A stretch of 64,000 nucleotides of DNA from CAZUXE01 sp964624585 (GTDB taxonomy: Bacteria > Hydrothermota > Tepidihabitantia > B3-TA06): assembly GCA_964624585.1 (NCBI GenBank), contig CAZUXE010000001.1:62001-126000 (forward strand), given 5' to 3'. Position 1 is the stretch's first letter. Each line of letters begins with the position of its first letter. The position numbers were made by a program, and so were the translations under genes. Of this stretch, positions 50,490-58,830 are shown one piece after another. The notes beneath the pieces were generated by a model. The model did not search any database and had not been told where the DNA came from. It was given only the letters and a program-made list of their open reading frames with translations.

Positions 50490-51191
50490 ATGAAACGTTA
50501 TCTAGTTGTTCTGGCGGTAGGGTTGCTTCTGGTAAGTGTTGCAGGACTTAAGGCTTCGGGAACCGTACGTTCAAAAGTAATTGATAACATCGCCTACGTG
50601 TATCACAGCGACGCTTACTTTAACTGCTGTCCAACCATGAAATTCGAAATAACGCAATCGGGAACCAAAATTAACATAGTAGAACACGATTTAGCTCAAA
50701 AACCATGCAAGTGTATGTGCCACTTTGACTTCACGCATAAGCTTGAAGGTCTTGAAGCTGGAACCTACACTGCCTATGTATGGGAACAAGTAGCCTCAGC
50801 CAAACCTCAGCTTGCCGGAACCACAAGCTTCGTTATTTCAGATAAGAAACTTGAATACGTAACTTCCAGTATGATGAGCGAATGCCACAACGCAATAGGT
50901 AAAGCCCCCGACCAACACGCCGGACTTGAATTTTCAGCTCTACCAACCTCACAATCCTCTGTTTCTGTCCGATATCACCTTCCTGAAGCCGCAAATGTAA
51001 AATTGGCAATTTACAATGTTGCAGGCAGCTTAGTGCGAACAATTAATCAAGGTTCACAGGCAGCCGGTGATCACTTTTTGTCATGGGATTTACGGAATAA
51101 TAAAGGTACCGTTGTCCCGCGCGGTGTCTATATCATAAGGCTTTTTGCAGGAAAACAAAGCCGGAGCTTACATACAACTGTTCTGCGATAG
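50490..51191 (+). CDS. Secreted Cys-rich protein with FlgD-like C-terminal domain
   Basis: The 233-residue protein has a signal peptide (M-K-R-Y-L-V-V-L-A-V-G-L-L-L). A domain of about 100 residues has N-C-C-P and C-K-C-M-C-H-F-D clusters that may bind metal. The C-terminal 75 residues form a FlgD-like sorting-type domain (V-K-L-A-I-Y-N-V-A-G, then G-V-Y-I-I-R-L). Such C-termini are common on exported proteins of FCB-like genomes. The ATG at 50490 has AGAGGT upstream. A TTG 18 nt earlier would put charged residues before the signal peptide. Function is unknown. Confidence 0.75.
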   Translation: MKRYLVVLAVGLLLVSVAGLKASGTVRSKVIDNIAYVYHSDAYFNCCPTMKFEITQSGTKINIVEHDLAQKPCKCMCHFDFTHKLEGLEAGTYTAYVWEQVASAKPQLAGTTSFVISDKKLEYVTSSMMSECHNAIGKAPDQHAGLEFSALPTSQSSVSVRYHLPEAANVKLAIYNVAGSLVRTINQGSQAAGDHFLSWDLRNNKGTVVPRGVYIIRLFAGKQSRSLHTTVLR

Positions 51192-51359
51192 TTACCCGAA
51201 CTTCCCGAAGGAAAGAACTAAGCGTTGTGTACTCACTAAACCTAGAGAGATATCACATTACGGCTTCCGATTCGTCCGACAGAATCAAGTATATCGAAAA
51301 TAGAGAAACACTTCACCCAATAATTACTTTATGAACTTTAACGTCCTGTATGTTAAGGG

Positions 51360-51908
51360 CTAGAAACGATAAAGAAGGGCTAAGCCAATGCCTTGGCGTG
51401 AGGGAAGTACACTTAAATTCAGCGATTCATCGAAACCGAACAGGTGAGCGTCCACGTAGGCGTCGGCTACTGAATAAGCCACAGCGGCAAGGGTAAAAAA
51501 CGCAAAGGTATTACGTAAGTCACGCAGGGAATCGGCACGTAGCGTGCGAACAGAATCTGCAAGCGCTGTATTCGCGCTTACGCTGTTCATTTCAAGATGC
51601 TTCTTAACTGTAAAATATCCCAGTGTAATTTCTGCTCCGGCAATTACAACTCCCTTTATGTACTTGCGGTTATAGACCTGCCCTGCTCCAGGTATAAAGG
51701 CTGACAAAAGCATAGCCTTGCTAACAGAATGTGCTTGCTTTTCAAGTTTTGCTACAACTGTAGTGTCAAAAGACATTTCAGCAGACAGGCTATCAAGATG
51801 TAGACTATCTTCTGCATTTGGCGATAAAGCCGGTGCCGCTGTTTGAGCCGAAAGCGGCATCAGACCTAGGAGGAAGAGGATGGTTGTGGAGAGGAGAATC
51901 TTATTCAT
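51360..51908 (-). CDS. DUF5683 family protein
   Basis: The 182-residue protein has a signal peptide ending P-L-S-A-Q. After a variable stretch comes the DUF5683 core L-L-S-A-F-I-P-G-A-G-Q-V-Y-N-R-K-Y-I-K-G, with two hydrophobic segments behind it. The family is found in FCB-group envelopes and has no known function. The region around its start (AGAGGTAATC-ATG) exists as a second, upstream copy 72 nt away, which opens a 26-codon ORF overlapping this start. Confidence 0.8.
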   Translation of the reverse strand: MNKILLSTTILFLLGLMPLSAQTAAPALSPNAEDSLHLDSLSAEMSFDTTVVAKLEKQAHSVSKAMLLSAFIPGAGQVYNRKYIKGVVIAGAEITLGYFTVKKHLEMNSVSANTALADSVRTLRADSLRDLRNTFAFFTLAAVAYSVADAYVDAHLFGFDESLNLSVLPSRQGIGLALLYRF

Positions 51909-51999
51909 GATTACCTCTAATATACATACAGTACGTCGGTTTTCGACCTGGCTGTCTTGATCGAGGAGAATTTTTATTCATATCACCTCTAATACAAAT
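51891..51999. repeat. Tandem duplication of a translation-start region
   Basis: Two copies of a segment of about 37 bases (51891-51927 and 51963-51999) have nearly the same SD AGAGGT, ATG and first codons. They are offset by 72 bp. The inner copy starts the DUF5683 gene and the outer copy starts a short ORF. Confidence 0.65.
51901..51981 (-). CDS. Short upstream ORF overlapping the DUF5683 start
   Basis: The 26-codon frame begins M-N-K-N-S-P with SD AGAGG and ends in TAA at 51901, overlapping the DUF5683 start codon (51908) in another frame. It arose by duplication of that gene's start. It may couple or dampen translation, or be a non-functional relic. Confidence 0.4.
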   Translation of the reverse strand: MNKNSPRSRQPGRKPTYCMYIRGNHE

Positions 52000-52023
52000 T
52001 AAGGATATTGTATTCTTGCAAAG

Positions 52024-52037
52024 TTTGGTTTACCAAA
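52024..52037. promoter_or_regulatory. Palindrome near a possible DUF5683 promoter
   Basis: TTTGGT-TT-ACCAAA is a perfect 6-bp inverted repeat. On the minus strand it overlaps a possible -35 (TTGGTA), with TACAAT 18 nt further on. It may be an operator. Confidence 0.3.
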
Positions 52038-52050
52038 TTGGGCTTGCTCT

Positions 52051-52905
52051 TCATGGCGTAACAAAGTTTATGGCCTTGGGGATAACCGATAGCTCTATTT
52101 CTCTAAAGGCCTTATCAGAAACCTCACCATCAACATGGTAGTATACTGGATGGGAAAATGAAAGCTTCATCTGTCTAAATCGGTGCATCAAAACAAGGTC
52201 TGTAATTTCGGTATGCTTGCCTTTTATAGCTGTGGGCAACAGAAACAGGAATCTAAGCTTGGGTAATTTTTTAACCAGACATAAATCAAGCTGAGCATCG
52301 GTAAGCTCAGCGTTTGGCGTAAGCATAAACATGCCGCCATGATAGCGTCCGTTTCCTACAGAAATAGTCATTGTTTCCAAGTGAAGCGTTTGAGTATCGG
52401 TTTTCACTTTTACTTCAGGGGAGTTGAATTTTGACAGGGTGCGTAAAACGGAAACAAAGTAGCCTAAGTCGCCCTTGAGGGACGATGCCCGCATAGCCCT
52501 TGCCACCTCGGCATCAAAACCTGAACCAAAGATGTTGATAAAACGAACACCGTTTGCCTGACCTATATCTATACGTCGAACATTACAAGGCTTAAGATAG
52601 GTTTCAGGCTCAACCATTGTTACGCCTATGCTACGTACAAAGTCGTTACCCGAACCTGTAGGTATAACACCCAACTCAACATTCGCATTGTCAATAGCGT
52701 TCAAGGCGCTGTTTAACGAACCATCGCCGCCCACTAGAATAAGACGGTCCACACCTTCTGCAAGCGCTCTACGAGTGGCTTCTTTTATTTGCCCTGCCTT
52801 GCTGCAAAGCTCAACATCTAAATTCTTTCCGGCAAACCAGTGTTTCCATTTTTTACCGGTTCTGCCCTTACCTGCCGAAGGGTTTACAAGAAAGCGCGTT
52901 CTCAC
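52051..52905 (-). CDS. Diacylglycerol/lipid kinase family protein
   Basis: The 284-residue protein opens with F-L-V-N-P-S-A-G-K-G. Nucleotide-binding motifs are GGDGS (59-63) and P-T-G-S-G-N-D-F (82-89). The C-terminal beta domain ends with the H-V-D-G-E-type segment (Y-Y-H-V-D-G-E-V). It is of the YegS/DgkB-like group that phosphorylates diacylglycerol or related lipids. The exact substrate is unknown. The GTG start has GAGG 7 nt upstream. It lies about 240 nt downstream of the OmpA-like gene. Confidence 0.9.
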   Translation of the reverse strand: MRTRFLVNPSAGKGRTGKKWKHWFAGKNLDVELCSKAGQIKEATRRALAEGVDRLILVGGDGSLNSALNAIDNANVELGVIPTGSGNDFVRSIGVTMVEPETYLKPCNVRRIDIGQANGVRFINIFGSGFDAEVARAMRASSLKGDLGYFVSVLRTLSKFNSPEVKVKTDTQTLHLETMTISVGNGRYHGGMFMLTPNAELTDAQLDLCLVKKLPKLRFLFLLPTAIKGKHTEITDLVLMHRFRQMKLSFSHPVYYHVDGEVSDKAFREIELSVIPKAINFVTP

Positions 52906-53145
52906 TAGCCAACCTCAGCTGCGTGTCTATAACCCATTCTAGCTATATTTTGAATAAGTTGGAGACCAACGGAGAACTTAAAATACAGTTGATTTAACGC
53001 AGTCAGATACTGGATGAACGTGGGTAGGTGATAAATTGTAGACATGGGATTAGAAAGGATGTTTATATTCATAGAGTACAAAGGCAGTTGCTGTATTAAG
53101 ATATAGGCAAAGGTTGCAGGACGCGAACGGCTAAGCAAGGTGAAC

Positions 53146-53742
53146 CTATTTGATATAGATTTCAACGCGCCTGTTTTTTTTGCGACCTTCAGCTGTAGTA
53201 TTGGAAGCAAGCGGACGCGCCGCCGAAAGTCCACACGGAAGCAAACGCTTTGAATCTATTCCCTTTTCTAAAAGATAGCGGCAAATTTTCCCGGCCCTGT
53301 TTGCCGAATATTCCCAGTTGGAGGGATAATATTTACGTAACTGCTGTCCTACCCGCATGTTATCGGTATGAACCATCACAACTACATCCTCTTGAGAAGT
53401 TTTTATAAGTGGAATAAGCTTATCTAATTTTTGTTTACCTGTAGCAGAGATTTCAGTTGCTTTTGTAGATGAAAATAAATCGTCCAGCGCAATTGTGGCA
53501 ATAAGATTGCCGTAGTCAAATTCCTGAACGCTCTTGCTGTTTGAGGATGTGTCCGCTGTCGAAAAGCTGGAGGCCTTGTTTGCGGGGAAATTGCCTTGCA
53601 AAGCTTCAACCTTGGCTACCCACATCTTTATCTCCTTGCTTTGCTCAGCGTATCCCTCGGCTAGAGGACGATAGAAGACAAAGTAGCCGCCTACACCTGC
53701 CGCTGCAAAAAGCAGTGCAAGCAACCAACCCAGGTATTTCAT
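53146..53742 (-). CDS. OmpA/MotB-like peptidoglycan-binding protein
   Basis: The 198-residue protein has an N-terminal membrane anchor (about 4-25) and a short linker. The C-terminal OmpA-like domain has N-W-E-Y-S-A-N-R-A (the MotB-type peptidoglycan-binding helix), R-L-L-P-C-G-L-S-A and the final N-R-R-V-E-I. It should tether the inner membrane to peptidoglycan. No MotA or TolQ partner is adjacent. Its ATG overlaps the valS stop by 4 nt, an unusual pairing. Confidence 0.85.
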   Translation of the reverse strand: MKYLGWLLALLFAAAGVGGYFVFYRPLAEGYAEQSKEIKMWVAKVEALQGNFPANKASSFSTADTSSNSKSVQEFDYGNLIATIALDDLFSSTKATEISATGKQKLDKLIPLIKTSQEDVVVMVHTDNMRVGQQLRKYYPSNWEYSANRAGKICRYLLEKGIDSKRLLPCGLSAARPLASNTTAEGRKKNRRVEIYIK

Positions 53743-56351
53743 TTAAGTCCTTCCAGAAGCTCAAGCAAACGCGTGTGCTTCTTCTGAAATGTCTCAAGTT
53801 TCTCCCGCTCTTTGGAAACTATGTTGTCGGGAGCGTTTTTAATAAAATTCTGGCTTGAAAGCTTAGATTTTATTTTAGAAATCTCAGAACCAAGTTTTGC
53901 CGATTCCTTCTCAATCTTCGCAATTTGGGCATTAAGGTTGAACTTACCCGAAGAGGCAAGTTCGTTTAGAGAAATATAGACCTCGCCCCAGCCAAGAACT
54001 GCACCCACGGCAGGATGCGGTTTGGCATCAACCTTCTTTAATTCCGATATAGCGCTAAGATAGGCCTTGTTTTCTGTAAAGAACTCATACAAGTTACTGT
54101 CATCACTGACAATTTGAACGGCAACTGCTGTATTTTTAGAAAGCCCCAACTCGGAACGCATGGTACGTACAGCTGTGATAAGGTCGGTCATTGCATCAAC
54201 TGACGGAGGCGATTTTGCAAACTCTTGGGGAACGCGAGGCCAGCTATCGCGGAAAAGTCGGTGCTTGGCAAAACCAAACCTTGCCCATAACTCTTCGGTA
54301 ATAAAAGGCATAAATGGATGCAACATAGCCAGGGAAGATTTGAATACGTAAAGCGCACAGGCTGCAGAACGTCCCTGCTCACGCTTGGCCTGTTTGGCAA
54401 ACTCAAGTCCCCAATCGCAGAACTCGTGCCAATAATAGGTGTAGAGATACTTGGCCGCAGCGTAAAGGTCATGATTATCTATCATATGCGCCACTTCTTG
54501 GGCCGCGCGTGACAGTCTTGCAAGCATCCAGCGTTCTGTAGGTGTTGGGTTATCAGGTATCTCTGGAGCTTCTCCACCATCCATCAGTGAAGTCATAAGC
54601 CTTGCCGAATTCCACAGCTTATTGGCAAAGTTGCGTCCCACCTTGATACGTTCTTCAGAGTAAAGAACATCGGACTCACGCGGGGTAATAAGCAAGAGAC
54701 CAAAGCGCAAGGCATCAGCCCCATATCTGTCTATAAGACCAATTGGGTCTGGTGAATTACCCAAACTCTTACTCATCTTCTTACCCTTTTCATCGCGAAT
54801 CATCACATGGAACATAACGTCGCTAAAAGGCGGACGCGAGGTAAATTCAAGCCCAGCCATAATCATGCGCGCCACCCACAAATAGATGATATCCCAGCCT
54901 GAGACAAGTGTGGAGGTTGGGTAGTATTTTGCAAAATCCGATGTCTCTTCTGGCCAACCGGATACTGAAAATGGCCAAAGCCAGGAGGAAAACCATGTAT
55001 CCAAAACGTCTGGGTCCTGGGTGAATTTGGCAGATGAGCAAGCCGGACATGCACGGGGTTCGTCAATGGATACAAATTCCTTGGAACAGTCATCACAGGT
55101 ATAGACCGGAATGCGGTGTCCCCACCACAACTGACGCGATATGCACCAGTCGCGTATGTTACGCATCCAGTGGAAATAAAGGTTCTTCCACCTGTCAGGA
55201 TGAAAACGTATAACACCATCTTCCACAGCCTTTATTGCAGGCTCAGCCAAAGGCTTCATTTTGCAAAACCATTGTTCGGATAAAAGCGGTTCAATAACCG
55301 TGTGACAGCGCGAACATGTGGCAGCGGATAGATTGTAGGGTTCAATCTTTTCCATAAGACCCTGGGACTTAAGGTCAGCGACAATCTGCTTACGGGCGGC
55401 ATAGCGGTCTTTACCAGCATAGCGTCCGGCTTCCTTAGTCATTGTCCCGTGGTCATCTATGATACGCACTTTTGGCAAATTGTGACGTTTGCCCATTTCA
55501 TAATCATTTGCGTCGTGGAATGGAGTTACCTTTACCGCTCCGGTACCGAACTCGCGCTCCACAGCCTCATCTGCTATAATTGGAATTTCTCTATCCATTA
55601 GAGGAAGCATAAGGGTTTTGCCTATAAGGTCTTTATAACGTGCATCTTCAGGATGAACAGCCACAGCCGTATCACCAAGCATGGTTTCAGGACGAGTAGT
55701 TGCAACGGTTATGTAGCCTGAGCCTTTGGCAAGCGGATAGCGGATGGACCACAGGGAAGAGGAACGATTTTCGTATTCTGTTTCTTCATTCGATATGGCA
55801 GTGTGACAACGCGGACACCAATTGACTATACGCAGTCCACGATAGATAAGCCCCTTGTCATACAGCTTTTTGAACACGGTACGTACAGCGCGTGAAAGCC
55901 CGGCATCAAGGGTAAAACGTTCGCGCGACCAATCTATTGCCAAACCTGCACGGGAAAACTGCTGACGAATAACCGAACGATGTTCGTTAGCCCAATTCCA
56001 TACTTCTTTAAGAAAGGCCTCCCGTCCCAGCGAATTTTTCGATATACCCTGCTGAGCTAACTTACGTTCAACTACAACTTGAGTCGCAATACCCGCATGG
56101 TCCATACCCGGAACCCACAAGGCTTGCTTGCCTTGCAGGGAGTGGTATCTTATAAGAATATCCTGAAGCTCCGTATCAAGAACATGTCCAAGAGTTAGCT
56201 TACCGGTAACATTTGGAGGAGGTATAACTACAACAAAACTTTCTCTATTATCGTCAGATTCCGGAGTAAATAATCCTTCTTCTATCCAGGCCTTGTAGAG
56301 CCGTTCTTCAATCCCCTTAGGGTCATATAACTTTGGAAAATCCGCTTGCAT
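53739..56351 (-). CDS. valS: Valine--tRNA ligase
   Basis: The 870-residue class I synthetase has HIGH-like T-L-G-H-V-L at 53-58, after P-P-P-N-V-T-G. A CP1 editing domain comes in the middle. KMSKS is intact at 525-529. The tRNA-binding anticodon domain and a C-terminal coiled coil (about 800-870) are typical of ValS. The promoter -10 box ends 5 nt before the ATG, so the mRNA should be leaderless. It is co-transcribed with the OmpA-like gene downstream. Confidence 0.97.
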   Translation of the reverse strand: MQADFPKLYDPKGIEERLYKAWIEEGLFTPESDDNRESFVVVIPPPNVTGKLTLGHVLDTELQDILIRYHSLQGKQALWVPGMDHAGIATQVVVERKLAQQGISKNSLGREAFLKEVWNWANEHRSVIRQQFSRAGLAIDWSRERFTLDAGLSRAVRTVFKKLYDKGLIYRGLRIVNWCPRCHTAISNEETEYENRSSSLWSIRYPLAKGSGYITVATTRPETMLGDTAVAVHPEDARYKDLIGKTLMLPLMDREIPIIADEAVEREFGTGAVKVTPFHDANDYEMGKRHNLPKVRIIDDHGTMTKEAGRYAGKDRYAARKQIVADLKSQGLMEKIEPYNLSAATCSRCHTVIEPLLSEQWFCKMKPLAEPAIKAVEDGVIRFHPDRWKNLYFHWMRNIRDWCISRQLWWGHRIPVYTCDDCSKEFVSIDEPRACPACSSAKFTQDPDVLDTWFSSWLWPFSVSGWPEETSDFAKYYPTSTLVSGWDIIYLWVARMIMAGLEFTSRPPFSDVMFHVMIRDEKGKKMSKSLGNSPDPIGLIDRYGADALRFGLLLITPRESDVLYSEERIKVGRNFANKLWNSARLMTSLMDGGEAPEIPDNPTPTERWMLARLSRAAQEVAHMIDNHDLYAAAKYLYTYYWHEFCDWGLEFAKQAKREQGRSAACALYVFKSSLAMLHPFMPFITEELWARFGFAKHRLFRDSWPRVPQEFAKSPPSVDAMTDLITAVRTMRSELGLSKNTAVAVQIVSDDSNLYEFFTENKAYLSAISELKKVDAKPHPAVGAVLGWGEVYISLNELASSGKFNLNAQIAKIEKESAKLGSEISKIKSKLSSQNFIKNAPDNIVSKEREKLETFQKKHTRLLELLEGLK

Positions 56352-56356
56352 GCAGG

Positions 56357-56385
56357 ATTATAGAATACAGGCGGCAAAAAGTCAA
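56357..56385 (-). promoter_or_regulatory. valS promoter (leaderless type)
   Basis: On the minus strand TTGACT (56380-56385), 17 nt, a perfect TATAAT (56357-56362). The ATG follows after 5 nt. Confidence 0.82.
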
Positions 56386-56655
56386 GCCGCGTATACACTT
56401 GCTTCTATCAATACAGAGTAAGGCTTGCTTAGTTCGACATTACTAGAACATGTAAGGATAATAATTTTGGATACCCTTACCCATACTCCCTCTCCCAAAG
56501 GGAGAAGGAAAGCGTGCTGAAGGAGTGCAGGGTGAGGAAAGACAGCGAATAGACTATCCTGTAAACAATTTCAGACTACAGTTTTGTGGTTTATTTATTC
56601 TAAGGATATGGAGTTTGCCTTGCAAACTCCCAAAGCCACGCCGTAGGCGTGGATA
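56386..56655. repeat. Repeat-rich non-coding segment next to the assembly gap
   Basis: It contains several palindromes shared in type with the right end of the window. These are TCTCCC-AAA-GGGAGA (56491-56505), GGAGTTTGC-CTT-GCAAACTCC (56610-56630) and CCACGCC-GTA-GGCGTGG (56636-56652). It also contains the 20-mer at 56583-56602, which recurs exactly at 63852-63871. No gene is seen. Confidence 0.7.
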
Positions 56656-56755
56656 NNNNNNNNNNNNNNNNNNNNNNNNNNNNNNNNNNNNNNNNNNNNN
56701 NNNNNNNNNNNNNNNNNNNNNNNNNNNNNNNNNNNNNNNNNNNNNNNNNNNNNNN
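56656..56755. other. Assembly gap (100 Ns)
   Basis: A run of exactly 100 Ns, the conventional placeholder for a gap of unknown length. The same 11 bases, AGGCGTGGATA, occur immediately on both sides, so the two contig ends overlap within a repeat and the true gap may be zero or negative. Confidence 0.95.
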
Positions 56756-56767
56756 AGGCGTGGATAG

Positions 56768-58825
56768 TTAGAAAGTGTAGTCGAAGAGCTTGCGCCGTTC
56801 GGCTTCAGGAAGAAGCTCATAGCGCGCAAAGTGCATTGCAAAAGAGGCGCGTCCCTGACTTAAAGAACGCAAAGTAGTCGCGTAACCAAAACTTGACGCC
56901 AAGGGGATAAAGGCTTTTATAAATTTATGCTCTTTGATATTCTCCACAGCCTCAATTCTTCCCCGTCGTGTACTAAGGTCGGCAATAATATCACCCATGT
57001 ATTCCTCAGGGGTTATAACCTCAATATCCATAATAGGTTCCAAAAGTGCAGGCGCTGCCTTGTTATAGGCTTCTTGAAAAGCCTGCGATGCAGCAGCCTT
57101 AAAAGCTATGTCCGAAGCTTGGTCTTCTCTGTAGTCAACCGCTGTAACTGTAATTTTAAGGTTAGTTATAGGAAAACCCATCATTAAACCAGCGGTAAAC
57201 AAACCTTCAAGGCTCATTCTTACAGCGTCAAGAAACTCGCGCGGCAGCTCGGAAGAAAGCTTTATTTTTACATCTGTACCCTCTTTGTAGGGTTCAACTC
57301 TCAATGTTACACCGGCGTAATGAGCTGTAGTGCCAATCATGCGCGAAAATACATAGGAATGTTCAACTTTTTTGGTAACTGTTTCACGATATGAAACCTG
57401 AGGCTTACCTGTACGAACAGGCACCCTAAATTCACGTTTAAGACGGTCGATAATTATTTCCAAATGAAGCTCACCCATACCTGAAATTAAAAGCTGTCCT
57501 GTTTCAGGATCTGTTCTAACCATAAAGGTTGGATCTTCTAACTGCAGAATTTCCAATGCTTTACCAAGTTTAGCTTCATCAGCTTTTGTATGCGGCTCTA
57601 TGGATTGGTGAATAACTGGTTCCGGAAAACGCATAAGTTCGTACACTATTGGATGTTTTTGGTCTGAGAGCGTAGTGCCTGTAGTTACATGCCTTAAACC
57701 GGCCAGAAGACCTATTTCACCGGCTTGAAGTTTGGATATTTCCTCAAAATGGTTCGAATGCGCCAGAAACAACTTGGTAGCACGTGAACGCTTGGCCCCT
57801 GGATAACTCATAATGGTGGTTCCTTTTTCTATAGTACCGGAATACACTCTGGTAAAGGCCAGAGGGCCCATGTGAGAATCGTAGGCAAGTTTGAAAACCA
57901 GAGCTGAGAAGGGTTCATCAGGTTTGGGGTCTCTGTGAATAATTTTTTCCTCATTATCCGGTTCATGCCCCTTAATTGGTGGAATTTCCAAAGGTGAAGG
58001 TAGATAATCTATAACAGCATCCAGCAAGGGTTGCACACCTTTATTTTTCAAAGCAGACCCGCACAACACCGGAATAATTTCATTCTTCAAAGTCAGCTTA
58101 CGTAAGGCTTCCTTTAGAATCTCAGACTCACTCTGACGGTTTGCCATAAAATCTTCAACAATGCGGTCCTCTACTTCACAGGCTTTATCAACCAGTCTTT
58201 CCCGCCATGCTTTAGCCTCATCCATCATTTCTGCAGGAATCTCTTCTATGTGATACTCCGCGCCCAAGGTTTCGCTATTCCATTTAATTGCATGCCATTG
58301 AACAAGGTCTATTACGCCAATAAAGTCTTGCTCTACTCCCCATGGAATTTGAATAGGTACTGGAATTTGCGGGAAGCGCGATTCCATCATATCCACAACA
58401 CGTTGAAAATCTGCGCCTGTACGATCCATTTTGTTCACAAACGCCAGCCTTGGAATATGGTAGCGATCGGCTTGATGCCAAACTGTTTCCGACTGCGGTT
58501 CAACCCCGCCAACTGCGCAAAAAACCATTATTGCCCCGTCAAGAACCTTAAGCGCACGCTCCACTTCTATGGTGAAATCAACATGCCCTGGGGTATCAAT
58601 TATATTGATTTGAAAACTTTTCCAGCCGACTATGGTAGCTGCAGAGGTTATGGTAATTCCACGTTCACGCTCCTGAGCCATCCAATCCATGGTGGCCGCC
58701 CCGTCATCTACTTCACCAATGCGATGTATCTTCTTGGCATAGTAAAGTATTCTTTCTGTCGTGGTGGTTTTTCCGGCATCTATATGAGCGGCTATGCCTA
58801 TATTGCGTAACTTATGTAAATCCAT
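56768..58825 (-). CDS. fusA: Elongation factor G
   Basis: The 685-residue translation GTPase has G1 A-H-I-D-A-G-K-T-T, switch region E-R-E-R-G-I-T-I-T-S-A-A-T, G3 D-T-P-G-H-V-D-F and G4 N-K-M-D-R. Domains II to V follow at normal length. It moves tRNAs during elongation and helps recycle ribosomes. It starts 5 nt after the stop of a response-regulator gene with no recognisable SD and is the last gene of the signalling operon. This differs from the common rpsL-rpsG-fusA-tuf context. A second EF-G elsewhere in the genome is possible. Confidence 0.95.
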   Translation of the reverse strand: MDLHKLRNIGIAAHIDAGKTTTTERILYYAKKIHRIGEVDDGAATMDWMAQERERGITITSAATIVGWKSFQINIIDTPGHVDFTIEVERALKVLDGAIMVFCAVGGVEPQSETVWHQADRYHIPRLAFVNKMDRTGADFQRVVDMMESRFPQIPVPIQIPWGVEQDFIGVIDLVQWHAIKWNSETLGAEYHIEEIPAEMMDEAKAWRERLVDKACEVEDRIVEDFMANRQSESEILKEALRKLTLKNEIIPVLCGSALKNKGVQPLLDAVIDYLPSPLEIPPIKGHEPDNEEKIIHRDPKPDEPFSALVFKLAYDSHMGPLAFTRVYSGTIEKGTTIMSYPGAKRSRATKLFLAHSNHFEEISKLQAGEIGLLAGLRHVTTGTTLSDQKHPIVYELMRFPEPVIHQSIEPHTKADEAKLGKALEILQLEDPTFMVRTDPETGQLLISGMGELHLEIIIDRLKREFRVPVRTGKPQVSYRETVTKKVEHSYVFSRMIGTTAHYAGVTLRVEPYKEGTDVKIKLSSELPREFLDAVRMSLEGLFTAGLMMGFPITNLKITVTAVDYREDQASDIAFKAAASQAFQEAYNKAAPALLEPIMDIEVITPEEYMGDIIADLSTRRGRIEAVENIKEHKFIKAFIPLASSFGYATTLRSLSQGRASFAMHFARYELLPEAERRKLFDYTF

Positions 58826-58830
58826 TGTAA

